Shown: positions 9,763-19,042, numbered from the stretch's first letter. The stretch is 64,000 nucleotides of DNA from Actinomycetes bacterium (GCA_030614915.1 JAUXAG010000008.1:1-64000); one strand, 5' to 3'. Notes: generated by a model not told the origin, from the letters alone. A program made the numbers and translations.

Positions 9763-9808
9763 GGCGCTGCAATAGTTCAGAAGCCACAGTGTTGGGCGAA
9801 GGGAGGGG

Positions 9809-10309
9809 TTGTACCTTTTGTCTGCAGAAGATCTAAAGTCAAAATTACAAGCAAGACTCACGGGTAAGGTGGCGATCCTGTGCGTGGGCAGCCGGTCGCG
9901 GGGGGACGATATGTTCGGGCCATTAGTAGCCAGACGCATAGCCGGCAAGGTGGACGCTGAGGTAATCGATGCTGAGAATGTGCCGGAGAACTACCTGGGC
10001 AAGATTGCCAAGCTGGCCCCGGACGTGGTGCTGCTGATAGATTCGGCCCACTTCGGCGGCCAGGCCGGTGAGATCAGATTGCTGGACCCCCAGGAGCTGA
10101 ACGAGTCGAGCTTCAGCACACACAGCGCGTCGCTGAAACTCATCGAGGAGTATCTCCAGGCCCAGTGTCAGAGTAAGGTGATGCTGCTGGGGGCCCAGCC
10201 AAAGCACGTGCGCTTTGGGGAGCCGCCTTCGAAAGAGATGATTGGGGCGGTTGATCAGGTGTCGGGATTGCTGATGGATATACTTGGGGACCATCCGGTC
10301 CGTTCCTAA
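9809..10309 (+). CDS. Hydrogenase maturation endopeptidase, HycI-like
   Basis: 'VAILCVGSRSRGDDMFGPLVARRI...VIDAENVPENYLGKI...LIDSAHFGG'. TTG start preceded by GGGAGGGG. Confidence 0.88.
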   Translation: MYLLSAEDLKSKLQARLTGKVAILCVGSRSRGDDMFGPLVARRIAGKVDAEVIDAENVPENYLGKIAKLAPDVVLLIDSAHFGGQAGEIRLLDPQELNESSFSTHSASLKLIEEYLQAQCQSKVMLLGAQPKHVRFGEPPSKEMIGAVDQVSGLLMDILGDHPVRS

Positions 10310-10470
10310 TCGGTCTAGCCCGGATATTTCATGAGGTTTTGGGCGGGTTTTTGTAAGCCTAGCAGATCAAATGACTTAGTCATAGTCTGTGGGAGTGATT
10401 AGACTAACAGACTGTTTTGGCCGCAGGCGGTGTCCTGTAAACAACCTGAGGCGATGACCTGGAGAATAAA

Positions 10471-10500
10471 AAGGGGCAGGACCCTAAGAGCCTGCCCCTT
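10471..10500. terminator. Bidirectional intrinsic terminator between the hydrogenase operon and a convergent gene
   Basis: AAGGGGCAGG/CCTGCCCCTT stem with a T-rich tail on either strand. Confidence 0.85.
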
Positions 10501-10519
10501 TCTTACTTGCAAAAGCAGA

Positions 10520-11527
10520 TTACTTCCTGCGTGGGCACAGCATCGCCAACCCGCCTAAAACCAATAACACCATCGTAGCGGGCTCAGGAATCTCGGAGAC
10601 ACGGAACCCGACACTGACGTACTCGTACGACGGGTAGGAGCTGTGGCGGTACGACGCGTGCAGGTAGCTGTCGTTGAGGAAGAACGACCCGCCCCGCATG
10701 CCGCGATAGGATTCTTGGATGATCGCCTCGTTCCACTCCCAGAGGTTCCCGCCCTGGTCGAACGTATCGTACGGGCTCTCGGAGTTCTCGTGGGCGCCGA
10801 CCTCCGTCCGGTAGTACGGACTGCCGATCGTGTAGTCGTTGTCGTAGAAAGTTGCGTTGTTGCCGGGGTCGCTCGGCTCTACAAGATCGTTGCTCGGCGT
10901 CGTGTCGCTGCTCGTCGGGTAATCGAAGTAGTTGCCCGTGACGCCGTCGTTTTTGTGATAGGCCGCCTTGTACCACTCATCCTCGGTGGGGATCACCCAG
11001 GTAGCGTCCAGCTCGCGGCTGACGGCCAGCAGGGCCGCGTTGCCCGTCGCGCCGTTCAGGTAATACGCCCCGTCCTCGGTGGTGCTGTTACCTTGTACGC
11101 CGGTCGGTTGGCCGTTGTGCAGCCAGTTGGTAAAGCGGGCAGCATCGCCCCAGTCGACGTAGTTCACCGGCCGGTTGGCCCAGTCGGAAGCCACACTGTA
11201 CGTGTAGGTGCCCGACGAGCCGTTGCGCTTGATGTTGCAGCCCCAATCTTCAGGGTTGGCATCGTAGTCCATCATTGGGTAGTACAGCCCGTAGGTGTCC
11301 GTGTCTGCCACGGCGTTGAGGAACTCGCAGTACTGCCCGGCCGTCACCTCGTACTTGCCGATGTTGTAGGTGTAGCCCACACCGCCGTAGCCGTCGCCGT
11401 GCGTGTCGTCGGCGTTGCCCGCGTTGCCCACGGGGACGGTCTCAATGATAACCGCCGCCTGCAACGACGAGACGCACGCCAGCAGTGCACAAACTGCACC
11501 AATCAATACAAATCTTGCTTTCGTCAT
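10520..11527 (-). CDS. FGE/SUMF1-fold protein with C-terminal PEP-CTERM sorting signal
   Basis: 'YNIGKYEVTAGQYCEFLNAV...RPVNYVDWGDAARFTNWL...WVIPTEDEWYKAAYH...GGNLWEWNE...MRGGSF...VGFRV', tail 'IPEPATMVLLVLGGLAMLCPRRK'. Confidence 0.9.
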   Translation of the reverse strand: MTKARFVLIGAVCALLACVSSLQAAVIIETVPVGNAGNADDTHGDGYGGVGYTYNIGKYEVTAGQYCEFLNAVADTDTYGLYYPMMDYDANPEDWGCNIKRNGSSGTYTYSVASDWANRPVNYVDWGDAARFTNWLHNGQPTGVQGNSTTEDGAYYLNGATGNAALLAVSRELDATWVIPTEDEWYKAAYHKNDGVTGNYFDYPTSSDTTPSNDLVEPSDPGNNATFYDNDYTIGSPYYRTEVGAHENSESPYDTFDQGGNLWEWNEAIIQESYRGMRGGSFFLNDSYLHASYRHSSYPSYEYVSVGFRVSEIPEPATMVLLVLGGLAMLCPRRK

Positions 11528-11648
11528 TTTCTCCTTTTCTCTTCTGTCCGACCATTAAAAAACGACACACAGGCTCTCTCTGCCGCACGTGCCGATAGTT
11601 TTGGTCCCAACAAAAAGATGTGAGAAAAGCTCTCTCACACCACCTAGT

Positions 11649-11677
11649 AGTATACCATAAGCGGCCCAGCTAGCCAA
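11649..11677 (-). promoter_or_regulatory. Sigma70-like promoter for the FGE/PEP-CTERM gene
   Basis: On the minus strand TTGGCT (11677-11672), 17-bp spacer, TATACT (11654-11649). Confidence 0.55.
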
Positions 11678-11881
11678 TCAAAATCTGCCAATTTTTCAGT
11701 TTTTTTCTGGTCAACCACAGAGGCGTACGCGCCATCAGAAGCTGATGTTACAGAGGCCAAACACTCCGGCCAGCTGATGAAGCTAACACGGATATTGCAT
11801 GGCTCTTGGGTTCTGATGGCCCAATGGCCTTGTTTTCTGTAGTATTCCCCCCCAAGCTCGAGCGTTCATGCAATATGCGGT

Positions 11882-14494
11882 TTAGTCCTCGGAATCCTGG
11901 ATCATACTGGCCAGGACGGCTAGGCGAACGGCCTTAACCTTACGATAGACCTGCTCGAATGGCCGTCGGACGCCGTAAACGGTGAGCAAATCCTCTATGC
12001 GGATGCCGAAAAGGTGTTCGTTTTCCTGTAAATAAGGCAGGATGAGATTCCAATCCTCCTCGGTGACGTTAGCGAACTCGCCGCCGTTGAGCTGCTCGTT
12101 GACCAGGCGGGCATGGGGGTCGCGTACATAAATGGCCCCGCCGGAAGCCATGCTGAAGAGGTTTGAGCCGGGGTAGGGGGTGGGCAGTTCCTCAAGGTTT
12201 CCACTCTGGTCAAGGCAGATGCCATTGAGGACCACGAAGCCGCCGCCGTTGAGGGGGTCGCCGGCCATGAAGGACTCGGCCAAGAAGTCGAGGCAGGTAC
12301 CGTTGATGACCACACGTGGTCGTCCGACGGCATTGATGAGCGGCCGGCCGGCAGCATTGCCCAGGACGTAGACTTCGCCGCCCTTGGCCCCGTACATGAA
12401 GGTCTGGCCGACGTCGCCGTGGACGACCAATTTGCCGGATTTGAGTATCTGGCCGAGTTGGTCCTGGGCGTTGCCGTGGACGTGAAGCTCCAGGCCGTCC
12501 ATGCCGCTGCCTAAATAGTCGCCGACGGAGCCGTAGGCGTCGATCCTGATGCCAGCCGTATCCGGGCCAAGGCCGCAGCCGAGGAAACGCTGGCCGGCAT
12601 AGTTGAAAGCAATAAAGCGCTTCCAGCCCAGTTCGGCAGCCCCGACCAACAAGCTGGCATCGCTTTGCGGACCCTCCGGCGGAAAATCATGGGCATCAAT
12701 GACCAGGACCTGCTCGCCATCGGCCGGTGGTCGCAGGCCCGAGGCGGTCCGGCAGTCAATAAGCTGAAAACGGCTGGTGCTCTGGTCGCTGATTTTAGGG
12801 GTAGCAAGCAAAATGTTGCGCAGCGTTTGGCGGATCCATTCCAGAACCGAGGCGGGCTTCTTGTTACCTACAGGGTACTTTCGATCGTTGAGCAGAGTCA
12901 GCAGCTCAAGGGCGGTTTGCTTGTGGTCGTCGCTGTTGGCCCGGTAGCCTTGGAGGGCCTGACAAAAGGCGGCCAGATTTTCAAAGGTCCAATCGGCAGT
13001 GCGCTCAACGGCCAATTCGAAGAGCTGGATGGCGGTATCGTCGCCAGGGGGTTCTGCGAGCAGTCGTTCGAGATGCTCATGGTCAATTGAGGTGGGCTTG
13101 GCCTTGCCGAAGCGGCACTGCTGGGCGGAAGGGATTTCTATGGGCCGAGCAAACTTGTCGGTGCAAATGAGTGTGGGCCCGGAGGCGTCGTTCTTGAGGG
13201 TGAAGATAAAGGCGCCTCCGTCGGTGTGGGAACCGCCGCGGGCGTTCCAGTAGCGGTCGGCAATGGGACTGAAACGCTCATCTTCGGCAGCTAAAGACTC
13301 TAGCGTGGCGTCGATGGCCTGCTTTTCGCTGGCAACCAGGCCGATCTGAACATCCCCATCCTGCAAGGCGAAGACCTGGGGGCGGAGCATGGCAGTATCG
13401 GTAATGCCGATCAGCTGGAATTGATTGTTGGCCGGATCGTTGCGGGCAATGATGAAGAACCATGGGCCGTCGGGTGAGCCGGCGATGTGGCTGGCCTGAA
13501 TGCGGCGATAAATCTTCTGCTTGGCCTGGGGCAGCAGGTCGAAATCCAACTCGGTGGTGGGGGCCAGGGCCTCGATGACATATTCGAGCGGATAGCCGTA
13601 AACTCGGGCAAGCAGATCGAAAAGCTGGACGCTGACCTCGGTGTCGGTCAGAAAGAGGGGCTCAATGTTGCGCTGGCGGAGGTAGTCGGTTACAGAGCGG
13701 TAGTTGGCAAAGTCGCCGTTGTGGACCAGAGCTTCGTTCAGTCCGATGAAAGGATGGGCGCCACCCGGGTGCCAGACGCGTCCCTTGGTGGGGTAACGCT
13801 GATGAGCGATCCAGAGATGGGCACGGAAGTCTTCGAGCTTGTAATACTGGGCGAGTTGCTCGGCATAGCCCACGATCTTGAGGATGAACATGTTTCGTCC
13901 GTGGCTGAGGACGAAGGCAGCCTTATCACCAAGGGAAGCGTAATAGCGCTTATTGAGCCGATAGCTGGTTTGATAAACAAACTCATCCTCCAGAGCTCGA
14001 TCGGATAGACCTTCCAGGCCGCGATCTTTGGCAAAACCTTCCAGAGCCTCCGGAGCCGGTCGAACAAAATAACGATAAACGGCGGGCGGCTCGGCATCTA
14101 AGCCAATATCGCGATAGTCATCGATCGTTGCTGCCCAGGCTTGATGGTCAATAGTATAACTGGGCTTAATAATCTCTCGTTCAACTTTCCGGCGCACCTG
14201 AGGCTGTAGATAAGCAACTTGTAGCAGATAATCGTTATCCAGGACTTCGCGCGACACGCCCAGCTTATCCGGATCGAAGCCGACGGCGGCGATGCCACCA
14301 CCTTTGCCGTTGCCCCGGTTGTGCATCTGCATGGACGGCGCGAAGATGTGGCGGCCGGATACGGGTACATTGCAGGCAAAGCCCACCACACCACAGCCGC
14401 CCTCCTCGGCTTGTTTAGCCGATGGGATTTGCCCGCTGCATAACCAGCGGCGGGAAGCGATGATCTGCTTGGCGTAATCAGTCATCGTGGGCAA
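11882..14494 (-). CDS. Glutamate-synthase-like protein: class II glutamine amidotransferase plus GXGXG domain
   Basis: 'GGCGVVGFACN', 'MQMHNRGNGKGGGIAAVGF', 'RYPTKGRVWHPGGAHPFIGLNEALVHNGDFANY'. C-terminal beta-helix 'LELHVHGNAQDQLGQILKSGKLVVHGDVGQTFMYGAKGGEVYVLGNAAGRPLIN'. Confidence 0.85.
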   Translation of the reverse strand: MPTMTDYAKQIIASRRWLCSGQIPSAKQAEEGGCGVVGFACNVPVSGRHIFAPSMQMHNRGNGKGGGIAAVGFDPDKLGVSREVLDNDYLLQVAYLQPQVRRKVEREIIKPSYTIDHQAWAATIDDYRDIGLDAEPPAVYRYFVRPAPEALEGFAKDRGLEGLSDRALEDEFVYQTSYRLNKRYYASLGDKAAFVLSHGRNMFILKIVGYAEQLAQYYKLEDFRAHLWIAHQRYPTKGRVWHPGGAHPFIGLNEALVHNGDFANYRSVTDYLRQRNIEPLFLTDTEVSVQLFDLLARVYGYPLEYVIEALAPTTELDFDLLPQAKQKIYRRIQASHIAGSPDGPWFFIIARNDPANNQFQLIGITDTAMLRPQVFALQDGDVQIGLVASEKQAIDATLESLAAEDERFSPIADRYWNARGGSHTDGGAFIFTLKNDASGPTLICTDKFARPIEIPSAQQCRFGKAKPTSIDHEHLERLLAEPPGDDTAIQLFELAVERTADWTFENLAAFCQALQGYRANSDDHKQTALELLTLLNDRKYPVGNKKPASVLEWIRQTLRNILLATPKISDQSTSRFQLIDCRTASGLRPPADGEQVLVIDAHDFPPEGPQSDASLLVGAAELGWKRFIAFNYAGQRFLGCGLGPDTAGIRIDAYGSVGDYLGSGMDGLELHVHGNAQDQLGQILKSGKLVVHGDVGQTFMYGAKGGEVYVLGNAAGRPLINAVGRPRVVINGTCLDFLAESFMAGDPLNGGGFVVLNGICLDQSGNLEELPTPYPGSNLFSMASGGAIYVRDPHARLVNEQLNGGEFANVTEEDWNLILPYLQENEHLFGIRIEDLLTVYGVRRPFEQVYRKVKAVRLAVLASMIQDSED

Positions 14495-15959
14495 GCTCCG
14501 AGGACTCGTAATCGAGGTGAGTGAGCAAGTCAGTTCGACCGACGAGTTCGGTGATGCTGGTCAAACCAAAACGAGCGAGTATCTGGCGCAACTGGCTGTT
14601 CCAGGCGTTGAATAGATTGAAAATCCTCTGGGCGCCCCATTCGGGGTCGAACTGCTGGGCCAATTCATCGTCGGTGGTAGCGATGCCGCGGGCACAGCCG
14701 CGGCCGGACTCGCAGGCCCCGCAGCGAATACAGCCCAGGGCCATCATGTCGGCGGTGCCGGTTACCACCCCATCGGCGCCCAAGGCAATGGCCTTGATAA
14801 TGTCGTGAGCGGAACGAATACCGCCGGAGGCGATGAAGGTCATCTTCTCGCGTACGCCCTCGTCCCGGAGAAAGCCGTGGACCTTGGGGATGGCGTACTC
14901 GATGGGCATGGCGATGTTCTTCTTAGCAATGTCGGGCGCCGCCCCGGTACCGCCATAGGAGCCGTCGAGGTGGATTACGTGGGCCCCGGCGTAATAGGAG
15001 CCGACGGCCACCATGTCCACGTCGGTGGGAGTGGAGACCTTGACACTGACCACGGCATCGGGGTTTATGGCCAGGATCCAATCGACGTGCTTTTTGTGGT
15101 CCTCGACGGAGTAGACACTGTGGAAAGGGAAGGGACTAAACAGGGCGCTGCCCTGGACGGCTTCGCGCATGCGGGCGACCGAGGCGGTAACTTTGTCGCC
15201 GAGGAGGTGTCCGCCCAGGCCGGGCTTGGCTCCCTGGGCATATTTGAACTCGACCATGCGGACTCGCTGGATGGTTTCTTCGCTGACGCCGAATAGGCCA
15301 GTAGCTACTTGGGTAATAACGTGATGATCGTAAGGATAGAGAACAGTGGGGTATCCGCCCTCACCGGTGCAGACCAAGGAGTTGAGGCTCGCAAAGGCGC
15401 GGGCCCGGGAAATCATGGTGGAGCTGCTGACCGAGCCGAAACTCATGCCGCCACCGTAGTATGGTACGCCGATGGTCAAGGGTTGGCCGTGCTGGCGGCG
15501 GTTCAGTGCAATGGACAGATCGACCTTGGCAGGATCGACCTTCTTGGCGGGTTTGTCTGGAAAACGCAGTCGCATGCGGTCAAAGCCGCCACCGGAATTT
15601 CCCAGATTGTAGCGGAGCTCGTCGGCGGCAGGGGTCCTTCCGCTGCGGGCCATTTCCCAGGTGTCGAGTATTAGTTCGGCGGGCCAACGGAAATCGCCGA
15701 GGGTGTTGAGCAAGGGATTGGCTCGAACGGTAATAGCGCCGGCAGGACAGGCCTGGACACATGCGAATTGGCCGGACTCGCAGGGGCCGGGGCAGAGCCA
15801 GTCGCGGGGGCGCAGGGCAAGTTTGTCAGTTACAGAGAATACGCCAGCAGGGCAGGTGCGCATGCAAGTGCCGCAGCGCGTACACAGGTCCGGGTCGCGG
15901 AGGATGATGTAGCGACCAATGGGGTTGCGAAAACGTTCTGGAGCTTCTTTGGCCTTCAT
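14478..15959 (-). CDS. GltB2-like FMN/Fe-S glutamate synthase domain protein with N-terminal ferredoxin domain
   Basis: 'LCTRCGTCMRTCPAG', 'YGGGMSFGSVSSSTMISRARAFASLNSLVCTGEGGYP', 'KPGLGGHLLGDKVTASVA', 'GGTGAAPDIAKKNIAMPIEYAI', 'GCIRCGACESGRGCARGIATTD'. Confidence 0.92.
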   Translation of the reverse strand: MKAKEAPERFRNPIGRYIILRDPDLCTRCGTCMRTCPAGVFSVTDKLALRPRDWLCPGPCESGQFACVQACPAGAITVRANPLLNTLGDFRWPAELILDTWEMARSGRTPAADELRYNLGNSGGGFDRMRLRFPDKPAKKVDPAKVDLSIALNRRQHGQPLTIGVPYYGGGMSFGSVSSSTMISRARAFASLNSLVCTGEGGYPTVLYPYDHHVITQVATGLFGVSEETIQRVRMVEFKYAQGAKPGLGGHLLGDKVTASVARMREAVQGSALFSPFPFHSVYSVEDHKKHVDWILAINPDAVVSVKVSTPTDVDMVAVGSYYAGAHVIHLDGSYGGTGAAPDIAKKNIAMPIEYAIPKVHGFLRDEGVREKMTFIASGGIRSAHDIIKAIALGADGVVTGTADMMALGCIRCGACESGRGCARGIATTDDELAQQFDPEWGAQRIFNLFNAWNSQLRQILARFGLTSITELVGRTDLLTHLDYESSELAHDD

Positions 15960-17428
15960 GGGGACTTTGCCTTTTCCTTTTCGTCTAGTCGTCGGCCAAA
16001 GATGGGCGCGAAACTTTCGCGTTCGAGGTCGCGGAAGAACATAGCCCGGCCGGACTCACCGCGGAGGCGACGGGCCTCGCGAAGGCCCATGGCCCCGAGG
16101 ACCTCAATAATCTGGGCGTGCCAGGAACCAAACAAGTTGATGATTCGCTGGCGGCTCCAGTCGAGCTCGACTGTGTCAATCCGGACGGGACAAGGCTGTC
16201 CGCGGCGACAATTCAGACAGACGCGGCACTGATTGGCCAACAATATCGGTATGTCCACGCCGGCTACATCGGCGCCGCAAATGATGATTTTGGCTACGTG
16301 CTCGGCCAGAGCAATTCCACCGGAGACGATGAGGCTGAGGGTATCGCGCAGGCCGGCACGGATGAGGGCCTCATGGACCTCGGCGACGGCATCGGTAACA
16401 AAGCGAGAGTCCCCAGGCGAGGCAACCTCGGGGCAAGAGTCGCCCCCGGCGGAACTCTGCAACTCTCGGCCCTGATAATCGGCATACAAGTGCAGGGCTT
16501 CGACGTCGGCCCGGGTAAGTTCGACGGCACGCTCGGCAATGCCGGGGGTAAGAGGCAGACGAACTATGACCACCGGTTCGCCGTTGGAACGAGCGGATAT
16601 TTTTTTGATCCGGGTGATGCGCTCGCACAGATCGACTGCGTCGTCTATCTCGACGGCCCGAACCTGACTGAGTAGCTCGGCGTAGGGCTCGAGGGATTCA
16701 CCCGCCCGGATATAGGGGACCATGTGGGCGGCAGTATCGCTGGGCCAGCCGTGCTCAGTGAGTTCACAGGCCAAGCGGACTGCTAATATGTCGAGCTGTT
16801 TGGCGGCCAAGGCGATGGCCTCGCTCAGAGACTCACCAACGGCACCGAAAGGAAGCAAATTGATGACGATGGGCAGCGACATATTAACGAGGGGATAATC
16901 GGGGCAGCTCAGATTGCCGGTCCGGTCGAAGGTGAGCCGGCTGGGCCTGCGCCCGATATCGACGGAGGCGTTTATGTACTCGCGTCCATGAATGCCGTCG
17001 CGGGTCGGCCGAACGATCTCGGACATATCGGTCCAGATCTGGTCGAATCCGGGGCCTGTGAATGGGCCGGTATATCCGGACCCGCTGACGGGAACTCTGC
17101 CGTCCTTGGCCTGGGACCAGATGGCGTCGATAATTCGCGGTCTCCAGTAGGCATCGCCCATAGTCTCGAACTCGGGGTTGGTCTGGCGGGAGAACAGAAC
17201 CCTCTTGCACTGTTGAACGCACCAGAGGCAGTTGCGGCAAAGAGAGTCCGCAGAGTCGCGAAGCTGCTCGGGGCTGTAACCGCCAAGTTTGAAGACGTCG
17301 TAGATACACTGGCGCTTGACGCAGTCCAGGCAGCCCAGGCAACCGTCTCGCTCTATAGCAATACGAGGTCCGGGTGAAATAAACCGATCGGCGACCGGCT
17401 CGACAATTATGTGATACCTAGCGGGCAT
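15956..17428 (-). CDS. Divergent GltB2-like paralog with two N-terminal Fe-S motifs
   Basis: 'CLGCLDCVKRQCIYDVF', 'CRNCLWCVQQCKRVLFSRQTNPEFETMGDAYWRPRIIDAIWSQAKDGRVPVSG' parallels the GltB2 architecture, and C-terminal 'CRVCLNCRRGQPCPVRIDTVE' keeps the Cys cluster. Start refined to the ATG at 17428. Confidence 0.75.
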   Translation of the reverse strand: MPARYHIIVEPVADRFISPGPRIAIERDGCLGCLDCVKRQCIYDVFKLGGYSPEQLRDSADSLCRNCLWCVQQCKRVLFSRQTNPEFETMGDAYWRPRIIDAIWSQAKDGRVPVSGSGYTGPFTGPGFDQIWTDMSEIVRPTRDGIHGREYINASVDIGRRPSRLTFDRTGNLSCPDYPLVNMSLPIVINLLPFGAVGESLSEAIALAAKQLDILAVRLACELTEHGWPSDTAAHMVPYIRAGESLEPYAELLSQVRAVEIDDAVDLCERITRIKKISARSNGEPVVIVRLPLTPGIAERAVELTRADVEALHLYADYQGRELQSSAGGDSCPEVASPGDSRFVTDAVAEVHEALIRAGLRDTLSLIVSGGIALAEHVAKIIICGADVAGVDIPILLANQCRVCLNCRRGQPCPVRIDTVELDWSRQRIINLFGSWHAQIIEVLGAMGLREARRLRGESGRAMFFRDLERESFAPIFGRRLDEKEKAKSP

Positions 17429-17429
17429 A

Positions 17430-18377
17430 CTAGCTGGCCTCTCCGCTGGCAGGACGCGGCAAGAGATCAGCCCGCTTGACGATCTCGGGAATAAGGTGCT
17501 CGGCCTCGATGGCCTGGATGTGCACGCCGCGGACACCCTCGATAGCCTTAACCTGCTCTATGAGCTCGACGGTAACCTTCAAACCTTCCTCTTTGCGATC
17601 GGATGCCTGGTCCATTCTTTCGATAAGTTCGTCGGGCACGGTTACGCCGGCGACATTCTTATTCATGTATCTGAGCATCCCGGCGGACTTGGGCACGATA
17701 ATTCCAGCCAAGATGGCGACTTTTTCGTGTAGGCCTTCGTTGCGGACGAGTTTCATCTGCTCGGCAAAACGGGACACCTCGAAGATGGACTGGGTCTGGA
17801 TGAACTGGGCACCGGCAGCGACCTTCTTGGCCAGGCGGATTACGCGGAAGTCGATCGGATCACCCAGCGGGGTCCAGGCGGCGCCGATCAGCATGTCGGG
17901 AGCTACGGTAACGGAATCGCCGCCCTGCTGGAGCGACTTATCCCGCAGGTCGCGGATGATGCTCAGCAGTTGGACCGAATCAATATCGTAAACGTTCTTG
18001 GCCCCGGGATGGCCGTGGAGCTTACCGGCCGCGCCGAAAGATTGATGGTCTCCGGAGAGGCAGAGGCAGTTACGAATGCCCAGAGCGGCAGCTCCGAGGA
18101 TGTCGGACTGGATGGCGATGCGGTTGCGGTCGCGACAAACCATCTGCATGACCGGCTCTAGACCCTCGGCCAAAAGGATGGCACTGGCAGCAATGCTGCT
18201 CATGCGGACCACGGCGGTCTGGTTGTCGGTAACGTTGTAGGCGTCGCAACATCCGCGAAGGATGTCGGCCTTGGCCTTTAGGGCCTGGGCATCGGCGCCG
18301 GTGGGTGGGCCGACCTCGCCGGTCACGGCAAAATGGCCAGCGGAGAGGACTCGTTGTAAATTGCTGGTAGAACTCAT
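17430..18377 (-). CDS. metF: Methylenetetrahydrofolate reductase (MetF family)
   Basis: 'FAVTGEVGPPTGADAQAL...AYNVTDNQTAVVRMSSIAASAILL...QMVCRDRNRIAIQSDILGAAALGIRNCLCLSGDH'. Confidence 0.92.
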   Translation of the reverse strand: MSSTSNLQRVLSAGHFAVTGEVGPPTGADAQALKAKADILRGCCDAYNVTDNQTAVVRMSSIAASAILLAEGLEPVMQMVCRDRNRIAIQSDILGAAALGIRNCLCLSGDHQSFGAAGKLHGHPGAKNVYDIDSVQLLSIIRDLRDKSLQQGGDSVTVAPDMLIGAAWTPLGDPIDFRVIRLAKKVAAGAQFIQTQSIFEVSRFAEQMKLVRNEGLHEKVAILAGIIVPKSAGMLRYMNKNVAGVTVPDELIERMDQASDRKEEGLKVTVELIEQVKAIEGVRGVHIQAIEAEHLIPEIVKRADLLPRPASGEAS

Positions 18378-19042
18378 TCCTCAACGTCCTCCACAACAAC
18401 GCGACGTGGGCCGCCATCCCGGCTGGTTGACCAGTCCCTGGGGGGGGTGTTTTCCCTAAGGGTGTCCAGCTGGTTCATGGCCTTGAGCCGTTCGATAATC
18501 AGGTGCCAGGCACAATCGAGCTCGGGGTCGATCTCGCATTTGCCGTCGGTTGAGCCGCCGCAGGGGCCATTCTGGAGGCTCTTGGCGCAGCGGGCTATGG
18601 GACAGATTCCAGCGGTGCGATCGATAGTGCAATCACCACAGGCAGCACATCGCTCGAGCCACAGGCCGGGCTTTTCCCGATGGCCCAGGAAGACCGTGTT
18701 GACGCCGGGGATGATGGGCTTGGGCTCGAAGCGGTCCCACATGCAGGCAACGCCCACGCCGCAAGCCAGGGAAACGACGACGTCGGCAGCCTCGACCTGC
18801 GGGGCGATTTCCTCGATGAGTTCCCACTCGCACTGGCGGTCGGCGGTAACTTCGGCGACTTGAGCTTGACAGCCTCGCAGGCGCAGGGCCATGCGCAGAG
18901 CGCTGGCGGTGATGGCGACCTCTTTCTCACCGCCGGCCATGCACTCGGCTACACAGGTGGCGCAGCCGGCTACGAGAATTTTCTCGTAGTTGGTGAGCTT
19001 GTCGGCAATTTCGTTTATGTCTTTGGCTTGGGCAACAATCAT
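18374..19042 (-). CDS. metV: MTHFR C-terminal domain / MetV-like zinc/Fe-S protein
   Basis: Cys-rich 'GCATCVAECMAGGEKEV...WLERCAACGDCTIDRTAGICPIARCAKSLQNGPCGG'. 4-bp overlap with metF. Confidence 0.87.
   Translation of the reverse strand: MIVAQAKDINEIADKLTNYEKILVAGCATCVAECMAGGEKEVAITASALRMALRLRGCQAQVAEVTADRQCEWELIEEIAPQVEAADVVVSLACGVGVACMWDRFEPKPIIPGVNTVFLGHREKPGLWLERCAACGDCTIDRTAGICPIARCAKSLQNGPCGGSTDGKCEIDPELDCAWHLIIERLKAMNQLDTLRENTPPRDWSTSRDGGPRRVVVEDVEE

Noticed and set aside
10643-11623. 326-aa + strand ORF antisense to the FGE/PEP-CTERM gene
   Set aside because: Val/Arg-rich, no family resemblance. The minus-strand ORF has clear FGE motifs and a PEP-CTERM tail, so this is a GC-driven shadow ORF.
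13487-14008. 173-aa + strand ORF (and others at 14805-15296, 16118-16675, 18680-19315) opposite the GltB/MetF operon
   Set aside because: Complement of well-supported coding sequence with no recognisable motifs; typical antisense open frames in GC-rich DNA.
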